This document shows positions 54,004 through 64,000 of a stretch of DNA of 64,000 nucleotides, piece by piece (the first letter of the stretch is position 1; each line of letters begins with the position of its first letter). The position numbers and the translations under genes are program-made. The notes beneath the pieces are model-generated. The model ran no database searches. It saw only the letters and a program-made list of their open reading frames with translations, and had not been told where the DNA came from. Source of the DNA: Mya arenaria (taxonomy: Eukaryota; Mollusca; Bivalvia; Myida; Myidae); assembly GCF_026914265.1 (NCBI RefSeq), contig NC_069136.1, positions 37,237,862 through 37,301,861 on the forward strand. The letters are read 5' to 3'.

Positions 54004-54889
54004 TACGTTACCTATCCAGGTGTTATGAAGGTGTGTTCATTGCTCGGTAGTGCAGTCTGTATTACACTCACCTTGACAGCGGGTGGTCCCGGGATTGAGC
54101 CCCGGTCTGGCTATACATTACCTATCCAGGTGTTATTAAGGTGTGTTCACGGCTCGGTAGCGCAGTCTGTATTACACTCACCTTGACAGTGGGTGGTCCC
54201 GGGATTGAGCCCCGGTCTGGCTATACGTTACCTATCCATGTGTATTAAGATGTGTTCACGGCTGGGTAGTGCAGTCTGTATTACACTCACCTTGATAGCG
54301 GGTTGTCCCGGGATTGAGCCCCGGTCAGACTATACGTTACCCATACAGGTGTTATGAAGGTGTGTTCACGGCTCGGTAGCGCAGTCTGTATTACACTCAC
54401 CTTGACAGCGGGTGGTCCCGGGATTGAGCCCTGGCATGGCTATGCGTTTTCTATCCAGGTGTTATGAAGGTGTGTTCACGCCTCGGTTATGCAGTCTGTA
54501 TTACACTCACCTTGACAGCGGGTGGTCCCGGGATTGCGCCCTGTTCTAGCTATGCGTTACCTATACAGGTGTTTTGCAGGTGTGTTCACGGCTCGGTAGT
54601 GCAGTCTGTATTACACTCACCTTGACAGCGGGTGGTCCCGGGATTGAGCCCTGGCATGGCTATACGTTTCCTATCCAGGTGTTATGAAGGTGTGTTCACG
54701 CCTCGGTTATGCAGTCTGTATTACACTCACCTTGACAGTGGGTGGTCCCGGGATTGAGCCCTGGCATGGCTATACGTTTCCTATCCAGGTGTTATGAAGG
54801 TGTGTTCACGCCTCGGTTATGCAGTCTGTATTACACTCACCTTGACAGCGGGTGGTCCCGGGATTGCGCCCCGTTCTAGCTGTGCGTTA

Positions 54890-55345
54890 CCTATACAGGT
54901 GTTTTGCAGGTGTGTTCACGGCTCGGTAGTGCAGTCTGTATTACACTCACCTTGACAGCGGGCTGTCCCGGGATTGAACCGCGGCCAGACTATACGTTAC
55001 CTATCCAGGTGTTATAAAGGTGTGTTCACGGCTCGGTAGTGCAGTCTGTATTACACTCACCTTGACAGCGGGTGGTCCCGGGATTGAGTCCCGGTCTGGC
55101 TATACATTACCTATCCAGGTGTTATGAAGGTGTGTTCACGGCTCGGTAGTGCAGTCTGTATTACACTCACCTTGACAGCGGGTGGTCCCGGGATTGAGCC
55201 CCGGTCCAGCTATACGTTAACTGTCCAGGTGTTATGAAGGTGTGTTCACGGCTCGGTAGCGCAGGCTGTATTACACTCACCTTGACAGCTGGTAGTCCCG
55301 GGATTGAGCCCCGGTCCAGCTATACGTTACATGTCCAGGTGTTAT
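54890..55345 (+). repeat. second internal duplicated block of the tRNA-like satellite
   Basis: It matches 55881-56336 at an offset of 991 bp, including the rare variants 'gttttgcaggtgtgttcacg' and 'ttgaaccgcggccagac'. The copy of the first block (55345-55873) lies between the two copies of this one. Confidence 0.8.
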
Positions 55346-56879
55346 GAAAGAGTGTTCACGGCTCAGTAGTGCAGTCTGTATTACATTCACCTTGACAGCG
55401 GGTGGTCCCGGGAATGAGCCCCGGTCTGGCTATACGTTACCTATCCAAGTGTTATGAAGATGTGTACACGCCTCGGTAGCGCAGTCTGTGTTACACTCAC
55501 CTTGACAGCGGGTGGTTCCTGGATTGAGCTCCCGGTCTGGCTATACGTTACCTATCCAGGTGTTATGAAGATGTGTACACGCCTCGGTAGTGCAGTCTCT
55601 ATAACACTCACTTTAACAGCGGGTGGTCCCGGGATTGAGCCCCGGTCTGGCTATACGTTACCTATACAGGTGTTATGAAGGTGTGTACACGCCTCGGTAT
55701 TGCAATCTCTATAACACTCACCTTGACAGCGGGTGGTCCCGGGATTGAGCCCCGATCTGGCTATACGTTACCTATCCAGGTGTTATGAAGGTGTGTTCAC
55801 GGCTCGGTAGCGCAGTCTGTATTACACTCACCTTGACAGTGGATGGTCCCGGGATTGAGCCCCGGTCCAGCTATGCGTTACCTATACAGGTGTTTTGCAG
55901 GTGTGTTCACGGCTCGGTAGTGCAGTCTGTATTACACTCACCTTGACAGCGGGCTGTCCCGGGATTGAACCGCGGCCAGACTATACGTTACCTATCCAGG
56001 TGTTATAAAGGTGTGTTCACGGCTCGGTAGTGCAGTCTGTATTACACTCACCTTGACAGCGGGTGGTCCCGGGATTGAGTCCCGGTCTGGCTATACATTA
56101 CCTATCCAGGTGTTATGAAGGTGTGTTCACGGCTCGGTAGTGCAGTCTGTATTACACTCACCTTGACAGCGGGTGGTCCCGGGATTGAGCCCCGGTCCAG
56201 CTATACGTTAACTGTCCAGGTGTTATGAAGGTGTGTTCACGGCTCGGTAGCGCAGGCTGTATTACACTCACCTTGACAGCTGGTAGTCCCGGGATTGAGC
56301 CCCGGTCCAGCTATACGTTACATGTCCAGGTGTTATGAAGGTGTGTACACGGCTCGGTAGCGCAGTCTGTATTACACTCACCTTGACAGTGGGTGGTCCC
56401 GGGATTGCGCCCCGTTCTAGCTATGCGTTACCTATACAGGTGTTATGAAGGTGTGTTCACGGCTCGGTAGCGAAGTCTGTATTACATTCACCTTGACAGT
56501 GGGTGGTCCCGCGATTGAGCCCCGATCTAGCTATACTTTACCTATCCAGGTGTTATGAAGGGTGTTCACGGCTCGGTAGTGCAGTCTGTATTACACTCAC
56601 CTTGACAGTGGGTGGTCCCGGGATTGAGCCCGGGTCTGGCTATACTTTACCTATCCAGGTGTTATGAAGGGTGTTCACGGCTCGGTAGCGCAGTCTGTAT
56701 AACACTCACCTTGACAGCGGGTGGTTGCGGGATTGAGCCCCGGTCTGGCTTTACGTTACCTGTCCAGGTGTTATGAAGGTTTGTTCACTGCTCGGTAGCG
56801 CGGTCTGTATTACATTCACATTGACAGCGGGTAGTCCCGGGATTGAGCCCAGTTCTGGCTTTACGTTACCTATACACTG

Positions 56880-58553
56880 GGGGTGGACTGTATGGAATGT
56901 AAGAGTGTATAATGCAGGGTTTGACTATATGTTACGTGAGAGGAACGCGCTGGGGTTGGACACTATGGATGGTTAGAGTGTATAATGCAGGGTCCGACCA
57001 GTGAGAGGAATGCGCCTGGGTTGTACCGCATTGATGGCAAGAGTGTATAATTCAGGGTCGTCCGACCAGATGTAACGTTAGAGGAACGCGCTGGCGGTGA
57101 ACTGCATGGATGGTAGGAGTTTATAATGCACGGTCAGACCAGATGTTACGGTAGAGGTAGGCGCTGGGGGTGAACTGCATGGATGGTAGGAGTTTATAAT
57201 GCACGGTCAGACCAGATGTTACGGTAGAGGTAGGCGCTGGGGGTGGACTGCATGGATGGTAGGAGTTTATAATGCACGGTCAGACCAGATGTTACGGTAG
57301 AGGTAGGCGCTGGGGGTGGACTGCATGGATGGTAGGAGTTTATAATGCACGGTCAGACCAGATGTTACGGTAGAGGTAGGCGCTGGGGGTGGACTGCATG
57401 GATGGTAGGAGTTTATAATGCACGGTCAGACCAGATGTTACGGTAGAGGTAGGCGCTGGGGGTGAACTGCATGGATGGTAGGAGTTTATAATGCACGGTC
57501 AGACCAGATGTTACGGTAGAGGTAGGCGCTGGGGGTGGACTGCATGGATGGTAGGAGTTTATAATGCACGGTCAGACCAGATGTTACGGTAGAGGTAGGC
57601 GCTGGGGGTGAACTGCATGGATGGTAGGAGTTTATAATGCACGGTCAGACCAGATGTTACGGTAGAGGTAGGCGCTGGGGGTGGACTGCATGGATGGTAG
57701 GAGTTTATAATGCACGGTCAGACCAGATGTTACGGTAGAGGTAGGCGCTGGGGGTGGACTGCATGGATGGTAGGAGTTTATAATGCACGGTCAGACCAGA
57801 TGTTACGGTAGAGGTAGGCGCTGGGGGTGAACTGCATGGATGGTAGGAGTTTATAATGCACGGTCAGACCAGATGTTACGGTAGAGGTAGGCGCTGGGGG
57901 TGGACTGCATGGATGGTAGGAGTTTATAATGCACGGTCAGACCAGATGTTACGGTAGAGGTAGGCGCTGGGGGTGGACTGCATGGATGGTAGGAGTTTAT
58001 AATGCACGGTCAGACCAGATGTTACGGTAGAGGTAGGCGCTGGGGGTGGACTGCATGGATGGTAGGAGTTTATAATGCACGGTCAGACCAGATGTTACGG
58101 TAGAGGTAGGCGCTGGGGGTGGACTGCATGGATGGTAGGAGTTTATAATGCACGGTCAGACCAGATGTTACGGTAGAGGTAGGCGCTGGGGGTGAACTGC
58201 ATGGATGGTAGGAGTTTATAATGCACGGTCAGACCAGATGTTACGGTAGAGGTAGGCGCTGGGGGTGAACTGCATGGATGGTAGGAGTTTATAATGCACG
58301 GTCAGACCAGATGTTACGGTAGAGGTAGGCGCTGGGGGTGAACTGCATGGATGGTAGGAGTTTATAATGCACGGTCAGACCAGATGTTACGGTAGAGGTA
58401 GGCGCTGGGGGTGGACTGCATGGATGGTAGGAGTTTATAATGCACGGTCAGACCAGATGTTACGGTAGAGGTAGGCGCTGGGGGTGGACTGCATGGATGG
58501 TAGGAGTTTATAATGCACGGTCAGACCAGATGTTACGGTAGAGGTAGGCGCTG
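56880..58553. repeat. 73-bp minisatellite, about 20 near-identical units
   Basis: From about 57100 to 58553 the unit 'gggggtg(g/a)actgcatgg...taggcgct' repeats every 73 bp with essentially one variable base (g or a). Diverged ancestral units lie at 56880-57100 and link to the end of the tRNA-like satellite. This strong uniformity implies very recent expansion. Confidence 0.95.
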
Positions 58554-58556
58554 GTA

Positions 58557-58676
58557 TTAGCCATCTGCTGCGTCAGTGACTACGCGAACGGCCCGCTGCC
58601 GCTGCTGGAGACGTATCATATGGAACTTGGTGATCTCCAGGATATCCGCTTTGTCCACACTCTTCATTGAGGACAC
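58557..58676 (-). CDS. HES/Hairy-like bHLH helix-2 exon, truncated
   Basis: After acceptor 'tttctatcatcag' the exon reads VSSMKSVDKADILEITKFHM then IRLQQRQRAVRVVTDAADG and stops. SVDKADILEIT..H...LQ matches helix 2 of HES/Hairy/Hey bHLH repressors (family form K-x-EKADILEMTV-x-HL-x-x-LQ). The basic region and helix 1 would be on an upstream exon, which was not found within the window. The usual Orange domain and the C-terminal WRPW are absent: the stop is three bases from the edge of the 73-bp minisatellite. It could be a truncated paralogue, a pseudogene fragment, or a gene whose 3' part was displaced by the array. The family call rests on about 25 residues. Confidence 0.5.
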   Translation of the reverse strand: MSSMKSVDKADILEITKFHMIRLQQRQRAVRVVTDAADG

Positions 58677-58769
58677 CTGATGATAGAATATAAAAATGAG
58701 GCGTAATACATTTTTGTAATTGGAAATCACAGAATAACCTCCCATTTATTTGTCTAAAGAGAGACACCT

Positions 58770-60630
58770 GTTAACTTTCTTCGATAAATGATTCTTTAAG
58801 TTATACTATTTGACAACGACTACATTTACATCAGTGTTCGGTTTATCTCAATTTTAATAATATAATAATGATATAGTGTCAAATTAGCATGGCTAACACG
58901 TCGGACGTATACTGTGTCGTTATGCTGACTAAATGCGGTTTTAATGTTTCTTCAGAGGGTTGATATAGGAAGCTACAATTAAGGAGAACATGGGTAATTG
59001 TTAAAGATATTGTTCAAAGTAATATTGCGTTTAAGATAGAAGTTGAATTTTGCTTTTGTGACTTGATGTGTCAGTTTATTCCCTGGTTTATTTTTTATAA
59101 TGCTCATTTCGTTCTGTCGATATTTTTTTTCAAAATACTACTTGAAGGAATTGATTGAAACTTGGAACAAAGATAGTGATGTGATGTTGTGCACCCTGCA
59201 AGAATTATAACTTTGGGGCACTGTATTGTAGAATACTCTCCCATTGTTTATTTCCATAATGCATCGTTTGTTCAGACACTTACTTAAAGAGTACTTGCAA
59301 AAAATTATTAAAACGGAATTGATCATGCATAGGTAGTGAAGTAAAGTTGTGCATCTTGCACAATTTTTAACTTTAGGGTTGATATTTACAAAGTTATATT
59401 CCCCAGTCTATATTGTATAATGCATTTTCCCCATACACTAATAAGTCAATAATACTGGAAGAAACTTAATGTGAAAAATATTTTACCCCCTCTATCTGTA
59501 TTATCATTCTTCAAATAAGCTCTCGTTGAAGGAATTGCATCGGTTTCAAAGGCGGCGCTTTGAGTACAACATTTCTAGTTCATTGTACATTTACTTGTTG
59601 GTTGTTATTCAATATTTGATTTATTGAATTATTGTGAAATGGCTGGACAAAGGTCAAGTTTTTGTTGAATAAGAATGATTCCTTTCTTCAATACCGAAAA
59701 TATCTATTTTTCTATTCTATTGTTTTATTGTTATTAACCCTAACATTTACCTATCAGAAGGAAAACTGAATTTAAGATAACTCAATAGATATTTTTATAA
59801 TCGAAATTAAATCAAGAATTCAATACTGCAGCAAAATATGCCACGTGTTGTTTTTCTTTGTCCTGAATGCTGACATCTGTACTAATTAAAACATATCTTG
59901 ATGATAAATTACACTTTCAAATCTGAGTTTTTTTGAAAAGGAATTATTTTTTGTGTATGGATTTTAAAGGAACTGTGAGGATATTTGTGTACTGCTTTAC
60001 CAGGGTTCGATTATCCAGCCCACTCAGCCCAACTGCGTTCATATCCTTGATAATGGCATCACTGACGAAATTCATTACTTATATTTACACCAATTGTTTA
60101 TTATTTCTTTCCAGAATTGAAAATCATTTCTTTCTCACCATGCTGTAAATAGAATGACCCGAGTTTTTACTGTATTATTTTATCATATATCGTCACAATA
60201 TCGAGTGAAAAACTAATAATTTCAAATCACTTTTGAAGGTAAAATTGAACCGGTAATGACAACATTACATATAAAATATCAAAATTTAAAACTTTTTAGC
60301 ATGTTGATTTAGGTTGTCGTGGACTGCTGATAAAATACAAACAAAAACAATTTTCAGTCACATCTATATATAAACAAGCGATGATTCCCGACCCGAACAT
60401 TTCCGAAGATGTTGAGCTCATCGGAAAATATTCGCAAATAATTGCCGAAATGCAATTCATTTAAGGAATGGCAGTTGAGGTGTAAATATTCTAAATTGAA
60501 TCATGACAGTGCGAGGTTGGGTACTGATCAACAAGTGTATACCCCATAAAGTATTCTGTTTCTCTGACTGTTCAAAAGAGGTAACCCAAATATTACCAAT
60601 ATTTTCTGATTCATTTGTAAAGTGACTTGT
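58770..60630. other. AT-rich spacer
   Basis: No supported gene. Any upstream exon of the HES-like fragment would be expected here or beyond. A block at 60014-60062 is open on the minus strand (DAIIKDMNAVGLSGLDNRTL, donor GTAAAG), but it does not resemble a bHLH basic region. Confidence 0.45.
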
Positions 60631-60639
60631 TTTTATAAG

Positions 60640-63600
60640 GCATTCCTTTGTTGTTTTGTTTGTGGCATGACTATGTTGGTTTGTATGTGGCATGACTGTG
60701 TTGGTTTGTATGTGGTATGTCTGTGTTGTTTTGTATGTGGTATGACTGTGTTGTTTGTATGTAGTATGACTGTGTTGTTTGTATGTGGTATGTCTATGTT
60801 GGTTTGTATGTGGTATGTCTGTGTTGTTTTGTATGTGGTATGACTGTGTTGTTTTGTATGTGGCATGACTGTGTTGTTTGTATGTGGTATGTCTGTGTTG
60901 TTTTGTATGTGGTATGTCTGTGTTGTTTGTATGTGGTACGTCTGTGTTGTTTGTATGTGGTATGTCTGTGTTGTTTTGTATGTGGCATGACTGTGTTGTT
61001 TGTATGTGGTATGTCTGTGTTGTTTTGTATGTGGTATGTCTGTGTTGTTTTGTATGTGGTATGTCTGTGTTGTTTTGTATGTGGTATGTCTATGTTGGTT
61101 TGTATGTGGCATGACTGTGTTGTTTTGTTTGTGGCATGACTATGTTGTTTTGTATGTGGCATGTCTGTGTTGTTTTGTATGTGGTATGTCTATGTTGGTT
61201 TGTATGTGGTATGACTGTGTTGTTTTGTTTGTGGCATGACTATGTTGTTTTGTATGTGGCATGACTGTGTTGTTTTGTATGTGGTATGTCTATGTTGGTT
61301 TGTATGTGGCATGACTGTGTTGTTTTGTTTGTGGCATGACTATGTTGGTTTGTATGTGGTATGTCTGTGTTGTTTTGTATATGGTATGACTGTGTTGTTT
61401 TGTATGTGGTATGTCTGTGTTGTTTTGTATGTGGTATGTCTGTGTTGTTTTGTATGTGGTATGACTGTGTTGTTTTGTATGTGGTATGTCTGTGTTGTTT
61501 TGTATGTGGTATGTCTGTGTTGTTTTGTATGTGGTATGACTGTGTTGTTTTGTATGTGGTATGTCTGTGTTGTTTTGTATGTGGTATGTCTGTGTTGTTT
61601 TGTATGTGGTATGACTGTGTTGTTTTGTATGTGGTATGACTGTGTTGTTTTGTATGTGGTATGACTGTGTTGTTTTGTATGTGGTATGACTGTGTTGTTT
61701 TGTATGTGGTATGACTGTGTTGTTTTGTATGTGGTATGACTGTGTTGTTTTGTATGTGGCATGACTGTGTTGTTTTGTATGTGGCATGACTGTGTTGTTT
61801 TGTATGTGGCATGACTGTGTTGTTTTGTATGTGGCATGACTGTGTTGTTTTGTATGTGGTATGTCTGTGTTGTTTTGTATGTGGTATGACTGTGTTGTTT
61901 GTATGTGGTATGACTGTGTTGTTTTATATGTGGCATGACTGTGCTGTTTGTAAGTGGTATGTCTGTGTTGTTTGTATGTGGTATGACTGTGTTGTTTGTA
62001 TGTGGTATGACTGTGTTGTTTTGTATGTGGTATGTCTGTGTTGTTTTGTTTGTGGCATGACTATGTTGTTTTGTATGTGGTATGACTGTGTTGTTTGAAT
62101 GTGGTATGTCTGTGTTGTTTTATATGTGGCATGACTGTGCTGTTTGTAAGTGGTATGTCTGTGTTGTTTGTATGTGGTATGACTGTGTTGTTTGTATGTG
62201 GTATGACTGTGTTGTTTTGTATGTGGTATGACTGTGTTGTTTTGTATGTGGTATGATTATGTTGTCTGTATGCGGTATGACTGTGTTGTCTGTATGTGGT
62301 ATGACTGTGTTGTTTTGTATGTGGTATGATTCTGTTGTCTGTATGTGGTATGACTGTATTGGTCTGTTTATGGTGTGACTGTGTTGTTTTTATGTGGAAT
62401 GACTGTGTTGTTTTGTATATGATATGACTGTGTTGTCTGTATATGGTATGACAGTGTTGTTTGTATGTGGTATGACTGTGTTGTTTTGTATGTGGTATGA
62501 CTGTGTTGTTTGTATGTGGTATGACTGTGTTGTTTTGTAAGTGGTATGACTGTGTTGTTTTGTATGTGGTATGACTGTGTTGTTTTGTATGTGATATGAC
62601 TGTGTTGTCTGTATGTGGTATGTCTGTGTTGTTTTGTATGTGGTATGACTGTGTTGTTTTGTATGTGGTATGACTGTGTTGATTTGTATGTGATATGACT
62701 GTGTTGTTTTGTATGTGGTATGCCTGTGTTGTTTTGTATTTGGTATGACTGTGCTGTTCTGTATGTGGTATGACTGTGTTGTTTGTATTTGGTATGACTG
62801 TGTTGTTTTGTATGTGGTATGACTGTGTTGTTTTGTATGTGGTATGACTGTGTTGTTTTGTATGTGGTATGACTGTGTTGTTTGTATGTGGTATGACTGT
62901 GTTGTTTTGTATGTGGTATGACTGTGTTGTTTTGTATGTGGTATGACTGTGTTGTTTTGTATGTGGTATGACTGTGTTGTTTTGTATGTGGTATGACTGT
63001 GTTGTTTGTATGTGGTATGACTGTGTTGTCTGTATATGGTATGACAGTGTTGTTTGTATTTATTATGACTGTGTTGTTTTGTATGTGGTATGACTGTGTT
63101 GTTTTGTATGTGGTATGACTGTGTTGTTTTGTATGTGGTATGACTGTGTTGTTTTGTATGTGGTATGACTGTGTTGTTTTGTATGTGGTATGACTGTGTT
63201 GTTTTGTATGTGGCATGATTATGTTGTTTTGTATGTGGTATAACTATGCTATTTGTTTGTCGTATGACTTTATTCTTTTGTATGTGGTATGACTATGTTG
63301 TTTTGTATGTGGTATATCTGTCTTGTTTTGTATGTGGCATGACTGTGTTGTTTGTATGCTTTATAACTGTGTTGTTTGTATGTGGGATGTCTTTGTCGTT
63401 TTGTTTATGGTATGACTGTGTTGTTTTGTATGTGACATGACTGTGTTGTTTGTATGTGGTATGACTGTGCTGTTTTGTATGTGGCATGACTGTGTTGTTT
63501 TGTGTGTGACATGACTGTGTTGTTTTGTATGTGGCATGACTGTGTTGTTTTGTATGTGGCATGACTGTGTTGTTTTGTATATGGTATGACTGTGTTGTTT

Positions 63601-63945
63601 TGTATGTGGTATGACTGTGTTGTTTTGTATGTGGCATGACTGTGTTGTTTTGTATGTGGCATGACTGTGCTGTTTTGTATGTGGCATGACTGTGTTGTTT
63701 TGTGTGTGACATGACTGTGTTGTTTTGTATGTGGCATGACTGTGTTGTTTTGTATGTGGCATGACTGTGTTGTTTGTATATGGTATGACTGTGCTGTTTT
63801 GTATGTGGTATGACTGTGTTGTTTTGTATATGGTATGACTGTGCTGTTTTGTATGTGGTATGACTGTGTTGTTTTGTATATGGTATGACTGTGCTGTTTT
63901 GTATGTGGCATGACTATGTTTTTTGCATGTGGTATAACTTAAGAG
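60640..63945. repeat. 25-bp G/T-rich minisatellite, array 2
   Basis: About 132 units of the same 25-bp motif as 42765-45110 (tgtggtatgactgtgttgtt + ttgta; 24-bp variants lack one T). Main variants at the 'gAc/gTc' and 'ggTat/ggCat' positions. Between about 61390 and 61620 they alternate regularly as gtctg, gtctg, gactg, a 75-bp higher-order unit. Minus-strand frames of up to 282 codons (HTKQHSHTTYKTTQSYHIQN) arise because three 25-bp units make 25 codons; they have no start context, no conserved domain and shift freely between frames. Confidence 0.95.
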
Positions 63946-64000
63946 TCTGATAAAACAATGCCATGTGTTTTACCCGTTGTGATATATTTGTCAAAAGCTG

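Larger units (their letters stand above)
52695..56880 (+). repeat. 110-bp satellite of about 38 tRNA-like units
   Basis: The unit spacing is exactly 110 bp at the left (52701, 52811, 52921). Each unit contains a 72-nt block, from 'ggctcggtagcgcagtctgt' to 'gagccccggtctggct', that fits a tRNA cloverleaf frame: 7-nt acceptor arms pairing at 6 of 7 positions (with wobbles), an A-box-like TAGCGCAGTCTG, a 5-bp anticodon stem with one mismatch and loop CTTGACA (T33, anticodon position TGA), a 5-nt variable loop, a perfect 5-bp T-stem (CCGGG/CCCGG) and a B-box-like GATTGAGCC with one mismatch. The D-stem is poor. It is better described as a tRNA-derived or SINE-head satellite than as real tRNA genes. 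Linker: 'atacgttacctatccaggtg'. Confidence 0.85.

Noticed and set aside
52695-56880. Functional tRNA-Ser(UGA) genes
   Set aside because: The D-stem is poorly paired, the T-loop lacks TTC, and serine tRNAs have a long variable arm, whereas here it is five bases.
60014-60062. Upstream exon of the HES-like gene (DAIIKDMNAVGLSGLDNRTL)
   Set aside because: It lacks the basic region and helix 1 consensus, and its acceptor is weak.
60640-63911. Long open frames (up to 282 codons, HTKQHSHTTYKTTQ repeats) in the 25-bp arrays
   Set aside because: They follow from a stop-free 25-bp period read in several frames on both strands. They have no start context, no splice structure and no domain.

Overview
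The window looks like nuclear DNA of a marine bivalve mollusc. It is AT-rich and gene-poor, with long introns, many short inverted-repeat elements, several large minisatellites and a RING-less TRIM/B-box gene of the kind bivalves carry in large numbers. The species cannot be fixed from sequence alone.

Layout. 1-13.1 kb: two orphan exon candidates, a CpG-rich stretch with NRF1-like sites, and a probable spliced plus-strand transcript (about 2.49-13.04 kb), all interrupted by MITEs and a SINE. 13.4-15.7 kb: a composite repeat with a 181-bp tandem core. 15.7-21.3 kb: AT-rich DNA with MITEs. 21.86-34.70 kb (minus): a large multi-exon gene, the main object of interest. 35.1-41.9 kb: a hAT-like MITE, a second copy of the composite repeat and weak exon candidates. 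41.9-45.1 kb: a 36-bp and then a 25-bp minisatellite. 46.32-48.06 kb (plus): an intact TRIM-like gene in one coding exon. 49-51.1 kb: trinucleotide and 22-bp arrays. 52.7-56.9 kb: about 38 copies of a 110-bp unit carrying a tRNA-like cloverleaf. 56.9-58.55 kb: a highly uniform 73-bp array ending at a HES-like helix-2 exon (minus). 60.6-63.9 kb: a second array of the same 25-bp unit.

The minus-strand gene was rebuilt from splice sites and reading phase. Exons 1-6 (245 codons) encode an SGNH/GDSL-esterase-like domain with GDS and GSND blocks. Exons 8-13 add a basic stretch and a C2H2 finger, and end exactly on a canonical 2A ribosome-skipping motif, DVEQNPGP. Exons 14-16 encode two C2H2 fingers, two SWIM-like zinc clusters and a KDZ-type (Kyakuja-Dileera-Zisupton) DDE transposase core. 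Every junction used is in phase. The reading is that one mRNA yields two proteins: a SGNH/zinc-finger protein of about 439 aa and a transposase of about 1466 aa. A 68-nt cassette (exon 7) lies between two phase-0 exons. If included it gives an early stop, so it could switch the output to the SGNH part alone. Whether the gene is a mobile element or a domesticated one cannot be decided here: no terminal repeats were found.
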